Under the pieces are notes generated by a model. It searched no databases and had not been told where the DNA came from. It worked only from the letters and a program-made list of their open reading frames with translations. The translations under genes and the position numbers were made by a program. A DNA stretch of 64,000 nt, taken from the NCBI GenBank assembly GCA_024760525.1, contig CP060500.1:1-64000 (forward strand), read 5' to 3'. Of the stretch, positions 1 to 9,300 are shown piece by piece; within the stretch, counting starts at the first letter, position 1; every line of letters starts with the position of its first letter. Origin of the DNA: Nitrospira sp. Lineage in GTDB: Bacteria; Nitrospirota; Nitrospiria; Nitrospirales; Nitrospiraceae.

Positions 1-75
1 TCGAAGTGCGAACCACCCTGACAGATCACCCGTCTGAGCAGGAATCCTCGGCTTTCAGGCCGGGGAGGATGTCAA
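1..75 (+). mobile_element. IS200/IS605-type right end (TnpB/omega-RNA scaffold remnant)
   Basis: A GC-rich hairpin at 46-66 (CTCGGC-TTTCAG-GCCGGGG) sits in the context GGAATC...GGGGAGGATGTCAA at 41-75. This is the usual right-end and guide-scaffold sequence of IS605-family elements carrying tnpB. A closely similar copy lies at 9604-9638, behind a recognisable tnpB fragment, which supports the call. No tnpB coding sequence is visible here because the window begins inside the end. The GGGGAGG of the hairpin's 3' side also serves as a plausible ribosome binding site for the gene starting at 76. Confidence 0.6.
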
Positions 76-642
76 ATGAGGGACGCCATGTCCACACCCC
101 CACCCTTTCAATTCGCCTTCGATGCCACCAGCACCATGCCAGACGCCTTACCCTACGTGGCACGCCTCCAATGGAATGCCACGCTCAATCGTATCGAACA
201 CCAATTGTTTCCCCTCCAACAGGAACCCTTAAGCGCAACCCACACCCGCGTCTTCGGCCACTTCCGTGCCTCTCCCATGGACATTATCGAAACACGCCGA
301 GGCGCCATCACCCGCAAACGGAAACGCCTCGATCTGATCTCGTGGTTCCTAGTCGTCCCGCACGGCTGTTTGGTGCTGATCGGGGAAGGCCATGACACCA
401 CGGCCGCAGAGCGAATCCGGAAGTTTCTCAGCGGGACCCTATCGGTGAATCAACTCGGGCATCAGCGATGGGACTTCAACACAGCCGTATCCGACTGGAC
501 CGCGATCCCATCCCGTCCCCTCACAGAATCACCACAACCACGGGTCGGATTTCTTGAAGATCGTCGAAAGATGCTCTTGAGAGAACTCCGCGAAATCGAA
601 AGTGAACTCAGCCAACTGAAAGGGTCCCATTCCCACACGTAA
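76..642 (+). CDS. hypothetical protein, 188 aa
   Basis: The product is not recognised. ATG 76 lies 7 bases behind GGGGAGG, so it is preferred over ATG 88. The protein is soluble-looking, with no signal peptide or membrane segment. The C-terminal 35 residues (around 150-188) are charged and probably form a helix or coiled coil rich in R, E and L. The gene begins exactly where an IS605-type right end stops, so its promoter or its 5' end may derive from that element. The next gene (site-2 protease) follows after about 60 bases. Confidence 0.55.
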   Translation: MRDAMSTPPPFQFAFDATSTMPDALPYVARLQWNATLNRIEHQLFPLQQEPLSATHTRVFGHFRASPMDIIETRRGAITRKRKRLDLISWFLVVPHGCLVLIGEGHDTTAAERIRKFLSGTLSVNQLGHQRWDFNTAVSDWTAIPSRPLTESPQPRVGFLEDRRKMLLRELREIESELSQLKGSHSHT

Positions 643-648
643 TACCCA
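639..648 (+). promoter_or_regulatory. CGTAATA motif, copy 1
   Basis: CGTAATACCC occurs 54 bases before the site-2 protease start. The same 10-mer is found at 3350-3359 and 11562-11571, and shorter CGTAATA matches stand before other genes of the plasmid-like block. The role is unknown. It could be a -10-like element (TAATAC) or a transcript leader element. Confidence 0.35.
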
Positions 649-701
649 TCTATGGCACACACGGCACAGTGCACACCTTACACTGGCAGGAGACCATCAC
701 G

Positions 702-1829
702 ATGAATCGCTTACGCTTTCCGTTCTTGGGATACAACGTCATCATTCACTGGTCATGGCTGATTGCCGTCAGTGTGCTCACCTGGAGCCTCGCCACCGGG
801 TACTACCCCAACATTTGGCCCGACTACCCTCGCACGATTTATTGGCTCTCAGGGTTTATGACCACCGGACTCCTCTTTCTCTCCGTCTTACTCCACGAAT
901 GTGCCCATGCCGGTGTTGCTACTGCCCACAAGGTCCAAATCCATGACATCATGCTTCACATCGTGGGCGGCTGGACCTTGCTTCCCCGTGAAATTTCCAC
1001 CCCTACGCTTGAAGCCAAAGTGGCCATCGCCGGGCCTCTCTGCTCCGCCTTCATCGGCGTGCTCCTCTGGCCCTGGTCGGATTTTCCCATCGCCCACTAC
1101 CTGATGAAGTTCAACTTCATCCTGGCTGGCTATAACCTCCTGCCGGCATTCCCGATGGATGGAGGGCGCGTGCTCCGAGCGTGGTTCTGGAACGCATACG
1201 GCTCCTTTTCCCAAGCAACAGAACGGGCCTCCCGACTCGGAAAACAAATCGCCATCACGATGATTCTGGTCGGCATTGGTGGCCTCTTCCTGGGCTGGAG
1301 CACCTTCTGGCTTATGGTCGGCGGCATCATCCTCCGGATGGTCTCAGACGGCACCCATCATACCGTTGAATACAGCCACCTCCTCAAAGGCCAGGTCCGC
1401 GACGTCATGATTCCACACGATCGCATCATCAGCCTTGGAGCGAACCATACGGTCGGGGAGGTGAAAGACCTCTTTCTCCGCTACGGCTATCACCACTTCC
1501 CCGTGCGCGATTTCGAGACCGTGCTGGGCCTCATCCACCATGAGGACCTCCGCAAACATCCTGATTGGCAAGACGGAGGCAAGTCGCCGATCAGAGACCT
1601 GATCCGGCCGCTGACCGACGACATCATCGTCGATCCGTCCACACCCATCCAACAGGCGTTCGACCAAATGCTCCTGACCGCCTCGCCGCGATTGCTGGTC
1701 TACGATGGGCGGGTGTTTGTTGGAATGTTGACCCGGGCGTCGGTTACGCGCCTACGGGAGCTCCATCAGAAAGAGTCGAGTTGGGTAGGGTTGACGGGGG
1801 CGACTCCGGCGGCTGCCCGTCATTCGTGA
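702..1829 (+). CDS. site-2 protease (peptidase M50) with C-terminal CBS domains
   Basis: Intramembrane zinc metalloprotease of the S2P/M50 family with a regulatory CBS pair. The zinc motif HECAH is at residues 65-69. The second conserved site, PAFPMDGGR, has its metal-binding Asp at about residue 153. Several hydrophobic segments fill residues 15-225, and two CBS repeats follow from about 233 to 355. ATG 702 is preceded by AGGAGA. Family members cleave membrane-bound anti-sigma factors or other single-pass proteins, and the CBS pair suggests nucleotide sensing; the substrate here is unknown. The 3' end overlaps the convergent TraD-like gene by 86 bases. Confidence 0.9.
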   Translation: MNRLRFPFLGYNVIIHWSWLIAVSVLTWSLATGYYPNIWPDYPRTIYWLSGFMTTGLLFLSVLLHECAHAGVATAHKVQIHDIMLHIVGGWTLLPREISTPTLEAKVAIAGPLCSAFIGVLLWPWSDFPIAHYLMKFNFILAGYNLLPAFPMDGGRVLRAWFWNAYGSFSQATERASRLGKQIAITMILVGIGGLFLGWSTFWLMVGGIILRMVSDGTHHTVEYSHLLKGQVRDVMIPHDRIISLGANHTVGEVKDLFLRYGYHHFPVRDFETVLGLIHHEDLRKHPDWQDGGKSPIRDLIRPLTDDIIVDPSTPIQQAFDQMLLTASPRLLVYDGRVFVGMLTRASVTRLRELHQKESSWVGLTGATPAAARHS

Positions 1830-3255
1830 TATGCGGAAACTGCACCTGCACATAGGGCGGATAAACATCCAGCGTGTGCCCTTTGGCCCGCATCGAGCGG
1901 CTGCGGAAATAAAACCAACGATCGGGCAGATGAATGACTTTGTCTTGCTGCACCTGACGCATCTTCACCCCGCGCATGGTCACGCCAGAGCCCAAGCCGA
2001 TGACTGCTTCCTGTCGGTCGACCAATGGACTCGTCTCCATGATGTGTTCCGCCGTCCCCGGATGATTCACCCGGAAATAGAGCCAGGTGTTGACACTGTC
2101 AATAATCGACGTGGCCGACAAGACCCCCGCCTCTTTCTCCGGCTGAGCCTTCGATTGCGTGTACAGATGCACCCAGATCCGCGCACCGCCCGCCTTATTG
2201 AACAGCTCATGAATCCCCGGATACAGCACGTTATGCCCCTCATCGAGATGGAGACACAGCGGGATCTCCAGCCGGGACCCGCGCGCGAATATCCGTCCGG
2301 TCAACGACTGGATCATCGAGACAAACACCTTCGCCACCAGGTACGACACCCGAGCCGTCAACAAACTCCCCAAGGTACAGAACAGCAACACCGGCCGCCC
2401 CTCCTCCAACCGGTCAATGAAGGGATTCGTGCGCGCTTTGCCAATGATCCGTCCCGTGTTGCCCATGGTCAGCTTAATCATCGCATCACGCAACGACGCC
2501 GAAATCTTCACGTAAAAATCTTTGAGCGCCTCCGACTGCGTGATGCTGTCGATCGTATGACACAAATCCTCGGTCCCCGGCAGCATCGACAAACTTTCCC
2601 GCAACCGCCGCAGATCTTCATGGCCGATGCGCTTCTTGATGTCATCGAACGTCAAGGGCACTTGCTCGCCCTTCGCCCGACCCAATTTGATCAATCCGCT
2701 AATGATGGCATGCGAGACCGACTCCGCCGTCCCCGTGAAGAATTCCGTCCCCCGTTCATCCTTGCCCGGCAGAATGCTGTAGATGTGATTGACCAACTCT
2801 TCTTCCATGTAATACGTCGACAGCGGATCAAGATAGATCGAACAATCCGGAAAAATCGGCGTGAGCAACATCACTTCGTCCAACCGACCCGACTCGGCCG
2901 CGACTTGCACGAACTTCGAGAACAGCCGCTGATCCCCCTTTGGATCAAACACGACCGTCGAATAGCCCTTACGAATATCCTGTTCCATCACCGCTTCGAT
3001 CAGACGGCTCTTTCCGCTCTGCGTGGTGCCAAAGCACCCCACGTGACCCCGTCGATCCTCGTCCGGCATCCAGATCAAGCCCTCTTCTATCGGCTCCACC
3101 CCCAAAATCGCCCCACGGCCGAACACGGTCCGCTCCGGCCACAAGGGAGCCAGGCGACCGGCTCGATTGATGGCTTGCAACCGATCCAACGCCGGATGCG
3201 GCGGCCGTGGCGCCCCAGCTTCACCGCCCCCAGTCAACGACATAAATGGAAACAT
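1744..3255 (-). CDS. TraD/VirD4-like conjugative coupling ATPase
   Basis: P-loop ATPase of the TraD/TraG/VirD4 (HerA-FtsK) group. Walker A GTTQSGKS is at about residues 76-83, followed by VFDPKGDQ. Walker B is LCLHLDEGH at about residue 340, followed by a conserved VHLYTQS segment. These proteins link relaxosome DNA to a type IV secretion channel. No strong N-terminal membrane segment is seen, as in soluble TraD-like or conjugation-independent members. ATG 3255 has GGGAG upstream; an in-frame ATG at 3285 has none. No relaxase or VirB genes are in the window, so transfer ability cannot be judged. A CGTAATA motif lies just upstream, on this strand. Confidence 0.8.
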   Translation of the reverse strand: MFPFMSLTGGGEAGAPRPPHPALDRLQAINRAGRLAPLWPERTVFGRGAILGVEPIEEGLIWMPDEDRRGHVGCFGTTQSGKSRLIEAVMEQDIRKGYSTVVFDPKGDQRLFSKFVQVAAESGRLDEVMLLTPIFPDCSIYLDPLSTYYMEEELVNHIYSILPGKDERGTEFFTGTAESVSHAIISGLIKLGRAKGEQVPLTFDDIKKRIGHEDLRRLRESLSMLPGTEDLCHTIDSITQSEALKDFYVKISASLRDAMIKLTMGNTGRIIGKARTNPFIDRLEEGRPVLLFCTLGSLLTARVSYLVAKVFVSMIQSLTGRIFARGSRLEIPLCLHLDEGHNVLYPGIHELFNKAGGARIWVHLYTQSKAQPEKEAGVLSATSIIDSVNTWLYFRVNHPGTAEHIMETSPLVDRQEAVIGLGSGVTMRGVKMRQVQQDKVIHLPDRWFYFRSRSMRAKGHTLDVYPPYVQVQFPHITNDGQPPESPPSTLPNSTLSDGAPVGA

Positions 3256-3279
3256 CAGGTACTCCCATCGACGAGTTGT

Positions 3280-3295
3280 ACCCATCTATTACGGG
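3280..3295 (-). promoter_or_regulatory. CGTAATA motif, copy on the minus strand
   Basis: Read on the minus strand, CCCGTAATAGATGGG stands about 25-40 bases before the TraD-like start. It shares CGTAATA with the copies before the site-2 protease, reductase, DUF4019 and DUF3150-like genes. Confidence 0.3.
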
Positions 3296-3349
3296 TCTGC
3301 CGAAGACCCCAGCCGCTCCACAAACACAGACGCCAAATATCTGCCCAGT

Positions 3350-3359
3350 CGTAATACCC
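3350..3359 (+). promoter_or_regulatory. CGTAATA motif before nrdJ
   Basis: CGTAATACCC lies 16 bases before ATG 3376, immediately ahead of the ribosome binding site AAGGAG (3364-3369). It is identical to the 10-mers at 639 and 11562. Confidence 0.35.
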
Positions 3360-3375
3360 CTATAAGGAGATTGTG

Positions 3376-6300
3376 ATGGAAATCGCCCGCTTCTATACCA
3401 AACGTCAATCGGATCCCTACGCCGACCAAACGTACGTCGAACGGACCTCACAACCTCCCGGCAAAACCACCCCAATCAGTGTGCTGGCCCCGCGCAGCTG
3501 GTCTCAAACGGCCGTCGATATTCTGGTGCAAAAGTACATGCGCAAAACCGGCGTCCCTCAACCCGGCTCTGACCGGGTAGGCCGAGAGACCGATGCCCGG
3601 CAAGTCTTCCGGAGGTTGGCCGACTGTTGGACGATGTGGGGACGCCGAGCGGGGAACTACTTCCTGACAGAGGAGGATGCGCAAGCCTTCAACGATGAAA
3701 TGCAGTACATGCTGGCCCATCAGATTGGGGCGCCCAATTCGCCTCAATGGTTCAACACCGGGCTCTCACTCGCCTACAGCATCAAAGGCCCAGCGCAGGG
3801 GTTATGGCGCTGGGATCCACAGCAACAGGACACCGTGGAAGTCCGCGATTCCTACGAATGTCCGCAGGCCAGTGCCTGTTACATCCAGTCCATTGCAGAC
3901 AATCTCGTCAATGAGAACGGGATCATGAACCTCTGGACTCGCGAGGCGCGACTGTTCAAGTTCGGATCGGGCAGCGGGACCAATTTCTCGGCCCTCCGCG
4001 GTAAAGGCGAACGCCTCTCCGGGGGCGGCGAGAGCTCCGGCCTGATGTCCTGGCTCAAAGTTGGGGATACCGCCGCCGGCGCGATCAAATCCGGGGGCAC
4101 CACCCGCCGCGCGGCCAAGATGGTCATCCTCAACATCGATCATCCCGACATCGAAGCCTTCATCAATCTCAAAGTCCAAGAAGAGCAGAAGGTCGCCGCC
4201 CTGGTTGTCGGGTCCCATCTGTGTGCCACGCATCTCAATAAAATCATGCAGGCGGCCTGGATCACGGAAGAAGGCCGCGAGTTCGTCCAACCCAACCCGA
4301 AATTCAACACGGGTCTCAATGAAGCCATCCGCGCTGCACGAGTTGCCCGGATCCCGGAAACGTACATCCAACGAGCCCTCAGCTTTGCCAAGAAAGGCCA
4401 GCGGAATTTTGCCTTCTCTGTCTATGACCTTAGATGGGAAGGAGAGGCCTACCAGACCGTCACGGGCCAGAACGCCAACAACAGTATCCGCCTGACCAAG
4501 GCCTTTCTCGATGCCGTCAAAACCGATGCGACCTGGAATCTCACCCATCGAACTGATGACAGGATCGCCAAGACCGTGCGCGCGCGGGACTTGTGGGATC
4601 AAATCTGCGCGGCCGCCTGGCAGTGCGCCGACCCCGGCATTCAATACGATGACATCATCAACGAATGGCACACGACGCCGGCACAAGGGAAAATCACAGC
4701 CAGTAACCCCTGTGTCACGGGCGATACGCTTGTCGCGACCGTCAAAGGCTGGCGTCGAATCGAGGACATCGCCAGTGACACGGAGATCATTGGGAGCGAT
4801 GGACACCTGCATCCCATCAATCGGAGCTTCATCACCGGCTTCGAGCACGTGTGGAGGGTTTGCACGTCCGACGGATATGAACTCAAAGCCACGATCAATC
4901 ACCTGGTCACGACCAAGAATCGTGGCGATGTTCCCGTGGGCGAGCTTGAGCATGGCGATATTCTCGTCCTCTCCGCTGGTCAATTCGGGGCACGATCAGT
5001 CGAACCCAACCTGGCCTTTGCCATCGGGCTCGCCGTGGGGGATGGGTGTGTATCGCATTTCGATACCAAGTATGGACGCCGCTCGAGCATCAATTTGACC
5101 ATGCATCATGACGAAGCACCGGTTCTCGCGACGGCGGCCGCGGGCATCCAACGTCAGAAGGATTTGCACTATGCCCTGGCTCGTTGTGAAGGCCGCTATG
5201 TTCCTCGACCCACCTCAGTGTTCCACGTCCCAACGACGTCACGCGTGACATGTGGCGCTCCGTCCGTAATTAAAGATTTTTCTACATATGCCATTCTGGA
5301 CGAAGGATCGAGCAATAAACGTTTTACGCCGGCGGCGTTCCAATTAGACAAGCCATCGCTTGCCCAGGTGCTGAGAGGGCTCTACACCGCGGACGGCACG
5401 GTGGCCAACTATAGAGACAAATCGCAGTACATCGCCCTCGATTCTTGTTCGCTCACGCTCTTGCAGCAAGTGCAGGTGCTACTGCTCTCCTTTGGAATTA
5501 AATCCAAGCTGTACCGCGATCGACGTGGAGGCAGCACCATCGCCGAATTGCCGAGCGGCAAGGGCTCGTACCGCCCTTACGTCGTCAAAGAGATGTATTC
5601 CTTGCGCATCTCACGCTCCTCTCGCCTGCTGTTTGAGCGAGAGATCGGCTTCCACCCGGACAGCCCGAAGGCCGCGAGGCTGCGCCAGTTGAATGAGGAG
5701 GTGGAGTGTTACCAAGACACGCTGACCACGAAGTTCGAGCGCTTGGAATGGGCGGCGCAAACGATCGTCTATGACCTCACGGAACCCGCCACGCAGCACT
5801 TCGTCGCGAACGGCTTCGTCGTGCACAACTGCTCAGAATTTCTTTCAAATGACGATACCTCATGTAACCTGGCGTCGCTCAATCTCGTCAAATTCTTGAA
5901 ACCCGACGGCACCTTCGATCTTGAAGCCTATCGACACGCCATTCGGCTCTGGACCATCGTGTTAGACATCACAGTCTTCATGGCCTCGTATCCCAGCCGC
6001 GCGATCGCGGAACGGACCGCGAAACTCCGTCAACTCGGACTGGGCTACGCCAACCTCGGCGCTGTGCTCATGCGGATGGGGCTGCCCTATGATTCCGACC
6101 AAGCCCGGGCGGTCGCCCAAGGTCTCACCGCCATCCTCACCGGCGAAGCCTATGCGACCAGCGCCGATCTCGCCCTCGAACTGGGCCCATTCGAATATTA
6201 TGTGGAGAACCTGGATGCGATGCTCCGGGTCATCCGGAACCATCATCGCGCCGCCCATGGCCAGAGCGACGGCTACGAAGGACTTTCGGTCCTCCCCCGT

Positions 6301-7857
6301 CCGCTCAATACCGCCCTCTGCCCGGCCGTCCTCGCGGAAGCCGCCCGGAACAGCTGGGAGACCGCTCTCAGAAAAGGCTCCGTCTCTGGATTCCGTAACG
6401 CACAAGTGACCGTCCTCGCCCCGACCGGAACGATCGGACTCGTAATGGATTGCGATACCACGGGCATCGAACCTGATTTCTCCCTGGTGAAGTACAAAAC
6501 CTTGGCCGGCGGGGGCACGATGAAGCTGATCAATGAGTCGGTCCCCCTTGCGCTACGCACCCTCGGCTATCCCGCTACAGCGGCAGACAGCATGACACGC
6601 TATATCGTCGGGACCAGCACACTCCAGGACTGTCCCACCATCTCCGTCAACCGCCTGCAACAGTGCGGACTCTCAGACGCCGCACTCGACCGGATTGAAG
6701 CGGCACTGCCATCCGTTCTCGATGTCACGATGGCGATCACGCCCGAGATCGTCGGACTCGAATGGTGCCACCAACAGCTCGGCGTCTCCTCCGAAGAGGT
6801 GCAATCGCCACACTTCAGTTTGCTCCAACGGCTTGGATTCAGCCCAGAGGACATCGCGACCACCAGTCGCCATGCCTGTGGAACCTTGACGATCGAAGGC
6901 GCGCCACATCTCAAGGCCGAACACCTTGCTGTCTTCGACTGTGCGGTCCCCGGAGGTGCGCTCGGGACCCGCTCCATCGCACCCGAAGGGCACGTCAAAA
7001 TGCTCGGCGCCGTCCAAGCGTTCCTGAGCGGCGGCGTGAGCAAAACCATCAACATGCCGGCCGGCGCCGAGGTCGAAGACGTCGCCCATGTCTACCAGCT
7101 GGCTCATGACCTCGGCGTGAAATGTATCGCGGTGTACCGCGACGGCTCGAAACTCAGCCAACCGCTGAATGCGATCGGTGCCGGCGAGCTCGCCCAAGCC
7201 GTGGAACAACACAATATTCCCAAAGTCGCACAGCACCTGGCCTCACTCAGCGTCGAGCGGGGAAAGCACCGCCCATTACCGAACAAACGCCAGGGCTACA
7301 CACAAAAAGCGATCATTGGCGGACACAAACTTTATATCCGCACCGGCGAATATGCGGATGGGACGCTCGGCGAGATTTTTCTCGACATGCACAAAGAAGG
7401 GGCCGCGTTTCGCAGCTTGATGAACTGCTTTGCGATCGCCATTTCCATGGGACTGCAGTACGGCGTGCCGCTGGAAGAATTCGTCGAAGCATTCACCATC
7501 ATGCGCTTCGAACCCAATGGCCCGGTCTCTGGCCACGACCAAATTAAGATGGCGACGTCGATCATGGATTACGTCATGCGTGATCTCGCCATCAACTATC
7601 TGAACCGGCAGGATCTTGCGAACATCAAGATGACCGGCGAAGACATGCGCGGCGACTCGGTCAAACCATATATCAAGACGACTCCTCTCCGTGAGACAGC
7701 GCCTTCATCGATGCTCGATCGGGAGCTCGCCGAGCAGGCCCGCGCCAAAGGCTATACGGGCGACCCCTGCCCGGAATGTCTGCGGTTCACGTTGGTCCAA
7801 CGAGGCACCTGTAAAACCTGCGTCACCTGCGGCGCCAATAGCGGAGGCTGTAGTTAG
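3376..7857 (+). CDS. nrdJ: adenosylcobalamin-dependent (class II) ribonucleotide reductase with intein
   Basis: Reduces ribonucleotides to deoxyribonucleotides by cobalamin radical chemistry, independent of oxygen. The precursor is 1493 aa, of which 373 are an intein (residues 446-818), leaving a mature enzyme of about 1120 aa. Family marks are CPQASACYIQS near residue 170, FGSGSGTNFSALRGKGE, the active-site NPC-SE split by the intein, DDTSCNLASLNL after it, and a C-terminal zinc ribbon with CPEC and CKTCVTCG that re-reduces the active site. ATG 3376 follows AAGGAG by 6 bases; GTG 3373 is an alternative. On a plasmid-like element it could raise dNTP supply during replication. Translation continues without interruption through the intein. 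Confidence 0.95.
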   Translation: MEIARFYTKRQSDPYADQTYVERTSQPPGKTTPISVLAPRSWSQTAVDILVQKYMRKTGVPQPGSDRVGRETDARQVFRRLADCWTMWGRRAGNYFLTEEDAQAFNDEMQYMLAHQIGAPNSPQWFNTGLSLAYSIKGPAQGLWRWDPQQQDTVEVRDSYECPQASACYIQSIADNLVNENGIMNLWTREARLFKFGSGSGTNFSALRGKGERLSGGGESSGLMSWLKVGDTAAGAIKSGGTTRRAAKMVILNIDHPDIEAFINLKVQEEQKVAALVVGSHLCATHLNKIMQAAWITEEGREFVQPNPKFNTGLNEAIRAARVARIPETYIQRALSFAKKGQRNFAFSVYDLRWEGEAYQTVTGQNANNSIRLTKAFLDAVKTDATWNLTHRTDDRIAKTVRARDLWDQICAAAWQCADPGIQYDDIINEWHTTPAQGKITASNPCVTGDTLVATVKGWRRIEDIASDTEIIGSDGHLHPINRSFITGFEHVWRVCTSDGYELKATINHLVTTKNRGDVPVGELEHGDILVLSAGQFGARSVEPNLAFAIGLAVGDGCVSHFDTKYGRRSSINLTMHHDEAPVLATAAAGIQRQKDLHYALARCEGRYVPRPTSVFHVPTTSRVTCGAPSVIKDFSTYAILDEGSSNKRFTPAAFQLDKPSLAQVLRGLYTADGTVANYRDKSQYIALDSCSLTLLQQVQVLLLSFGIKSKLYRDRRGGSTIAELPSGKGSYRPYVVKEMYSLRISRSSRLLFEREIGFHPDSPKAARLRQLNEEVECYQDTLTTKFERLEWAAQTIVYDLTEPATQHFVANGFVVHNCSEFLSNDDTSCNLASLNLVKFLKPDGTFDLEAYRHAIRLWTIVLDITVFMASYPSRAIAERTAKLRQLGLGYANLGAVLMRMGLPYDSDQARAVAQGLTAILTGEAYATSADLALELGPFEYYVENLDAMLRVIRNHHRAAHGQSDGYEGLSVLPRPLNTALCPAVLAEAARNSWETALRKGSVSGFRNAQVTVLAPTGTIGLVMDCDTTGIEPDFSLVKYKTLAGGGTMKLINESVPLALRTLGYPATAADSMTRYIVGTSTLQDCPTISVNRLQQCGLSDAALDRIEAALPSVLDVTMAITPEIVGLEWCHQQLGVSSEEVQSPHFSLLQRLGFSPEDIATTSRHACGTLTIEGAPHLKAEHLAVFDCAVPGGALGTRSIAPEGHVKMLGAVQAFLSGGVSKTINMPAGAEVEDVAHVYQLAHDLGVKCIAVYRDGSKLSQPLNAIGAGELAQAVEQHNIPKVAQHLASLSVERGKHRPLPNKRQGYTQKAIIGGHKLYIRTGEYADGTLGEIFLDMHKEGAAFRSLMNCFAIAISMGLQYGVPLEEFVEAFTIMRFEPNGPVSGHDQIKMATSIMDYVMRDLAINYLNRQDLANIKMTGEDMRGDSVKPYIKTTPLRETAPSSMLDRELAEQARAKGYTGDPCPECLRFTLVQRGTCKTCVTCGANSGGCS
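4711..5829 (+). other. intein with LAGLIDADG homing endonuclease, inserted in nrdJ
   Basis: 373 codons, in frame. The first residue is Cys in CVTGDTLV and the last is Asn in VVHN, followed by extein Cys. Block B shows the TxxH-type ATINHLVTT. Block F/G reads VYDLTEP...HFVANGFVVHN. Two dodecapeptide motifs, IGLAVGDGCV and LRGLYTADGTV, mark a DOD homing endonuclease, so the intein looks able both to splice and to spread. It is placed directly before the Cys of the NxCxE motif, the thiyl-radical cysteine of ribonucleotide reductases. The host enzyme is therefore inactive until splicing is complete. Confidence 0.93.
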
Positions 7858-7937
7858 GAGCTGGGATCGCCATGAATGACTCGCCTCTCCATTCAAGAGC
7901 TTTGTTCATCATGCATTCATCAACAAGGAGGAAACTC

Positions 7938-8720
7938 ATGACTCGTGTCCTACTCATCCCCGTACTCGCGCTCACGCTCTTGAGCGCTGCATGTGCGAAC
8001 CATATGACACTCACCAAACAGCAAACCACCTCCGTGAGCAACCCCATTTTCCTCCGACCGACGATGGACAAGACCATCTATGTGGAAACCCGCAACACAT
8101 CCGATCGCCCAAACGCCACACTCACATCACTCCCGCAGCTGCTTACCGCCAGGGGGTACACGCTCACTCAAGATCCGGAGAAGGCGCATTTCATCCTGCA
8201 AGTCACCACCGTCTCGGCCGTCAAGGCCAAACCAGGCACCACGCTCGATGCGTTGGTCGCCGGCGGATTCGGCGGCATGATCGGTGGCAGCGTCGGCGCC
8301 GCCACAGCACTGTCCGGCCATGGAGTCGGCTTTATTCCTAGTGGCGCCGCGGTCGGAGCAGGACTCGGCTTTCTTGCCAGTAAAGCCACCGAAGATACCC
8401 AATTTGGGCTCATCGCTGATGCTCAGATCATCGAACGCACTAAGGAAGTGGTTGAACAAGTCGTCACGAAGCAGGCTGCTCCAGCCTCCGGTCTACCAGA
8501 CACTCGGCAGCCCTTAACGAGTCTCTTTGGTGGAGGCCAATCCCTCAGCCCCGCGCATTCCGGGCAATCCAATGAAACGATCCAGGAGACGCATCGCGGC
8601 AATGAGCGGATTCATCGTGCGCGGGTTGCGGCGCTTCATCAGCAGATGTGGCTCGATACGGATAAATCGATTGCGGAATTGTCTGCGCAACTGGCTCAAA
8701 CCATCGCAGGCCTGTTCTAA
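7938..8720 (+). CDS. TraT-like outer-membrane lipoprotein
   Basis: 260 aa. The N-terminal signal peptide ends in a lipobox, LLSAAC. The body matches the TraT surface-exclusion/complement-resistance family: IFLRPTMDKTIYVETRNTSD near residue 35, ARGYTLTQDPEKAHFILQ, a glycine-rich membrane-associated stretch (about 95-155), and the closing pattern IAELSAQLAQTIAGLF. ATG 7938 follows AAGGAGG (7925-7931). TraT blocks entry of related plasmids into a cell that already has one, which fits the TraD-like gene and the replicon genes in this window. It is also found in species without conjugation, so the role in exclusion is inferred. Confidence 0.8.
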   Translation: MTRVLLIPVLALTLLSAACANHMTLTKQQTTSVSNPIFLRPTMDKTIYVETRNTSDRPNATLTSLPQLLTARGYTLTQDPEKAHFILQVTTVSAVKAKPGTTLDALVAGGFGGMIGGSVGAATALSGHGVGFIPSGAAVGAGLGFLASKATEDTQFGLIADAQIIERTKEVVEQVVTKQAAPASGLPDTRQPLTSLFGGGQSLSPAHSGQSNETIQETHRGNERIHRARVAALHQQMWLDTDKSIAELSAQLAQTIAGLF

Positions 8721-8802
8721 AGTCTACGGCTCTGACCTTCTCGAACGGGATAAGGCTTTCTGCCTCTCCCGTAATAGAAGACTGCGCGTCAAAGGAGGCC
8801 CC

Positions 8803-9219
8803 ATGTATCTGACGACGTCTCGCATCCTACTCATTGGACTTGTGATCCTTGCACTCGTTATCCCCGTCTTTGCCGCTCCACAACCTGAACGCGATACCGC
8901 CGTCGATTGGCTTACACTCATCGACACGCAGCGCTTTGATCAAAGCTGGACCGAATCCTCGACCTTTCTCAAGGAACATATCACCCAAGCCCAATGGGCC
9001 AAGACGCTGACCGACCAGCGGCTGCCGCTCGGAAACCCGACGTCCCGGACGATCGTGAAGAAGGAATTCCAATATCAGATTCCAGGGATTCCCACCGGCA
9101 CCTATGAACTCAAGGTCTATCGGACAACCTTTGCTCTAAAGGGAGAAATGAACGAGACCGTCATTATGACCCGTGAATCGGATCAGAAGTGGCGCGCGAT
9201 CGCCTACTACATCAAATAA
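8803..9219 (+). CDS. exported DUF4019-type protein, 138 aa
   Basis: N-terminal signal peptide (residues 1-25, cleavage after VFAA) followed by a compact domain. It carries the DUF4019 pattern WLTLIDTQRFDQSWTESS, a Trp/Lys-rich centre, and the end WRAIAYYIK. The function of the family is unknown; it is usually periplasmic. ATG 8803 is set by AAAGGAGG at 8791-8798, and a CGTAATAG motif stands at 8770. A longer in-frame reading from 8527 overlaps the TraT-like gene and lacks support. Confidence 0.7.
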   Translation: MYLTTSRILLIGLVILALVIPVFAAPQPERDTAVDWLTLIDTQRFDQSWTESSTFLKEHITQAQWAKTLTDQRLPLGNPTSRTIVKKEFQYQIPGIPTGTYELKVYRTTFALKGEMNETVIMTRESDQKWRAIAYYIK

Positions 9220-9240
9220 GGAGATCACCATCTTTCCCCG

Positions 9241-9300
9241 GCACGGAATCCCCGCCGTTCAGGACGGGGAAGGATAGCGCGGACGCCAGAGGCGTCCTTA
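9241..9300 (+). repeat. decayed IS605-type hairpin pair
   Basis: GGAATCCCCGCC-GTTCA-GGACGGGGA at 9245-9270 is a third, imperfect version of the right-end scaffold hairpin seen at 1-75 and 9604-9638. It is followed by a perfect stem GGACGCC-AGA-GGCGTCC at 9281-9297. The tnpB remnant starts directly after it. The second hairpin could act as a terminator for the DUF4019 gene, although there is no T-run. Confidence 0.45.

Noticed and set aside
6..395. Frame overlapping the first gene
   Set aside because: Very Arg/Pro/Thr-rich and out of frame with the better gene at 76.
1831..3354. Long open frame on the plus strand opposite the TraD-like gene
   Set aside because: It is an Arg/His-rich mirror of the coding strand with no domain pattern, while the minus strand shows clear ATPase motifs.
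3802..4983. Long minus-strand open frame inside nrdJ
   Set aside because: It is antisense to clearly conserved reductase and intein sequence and has no family features.
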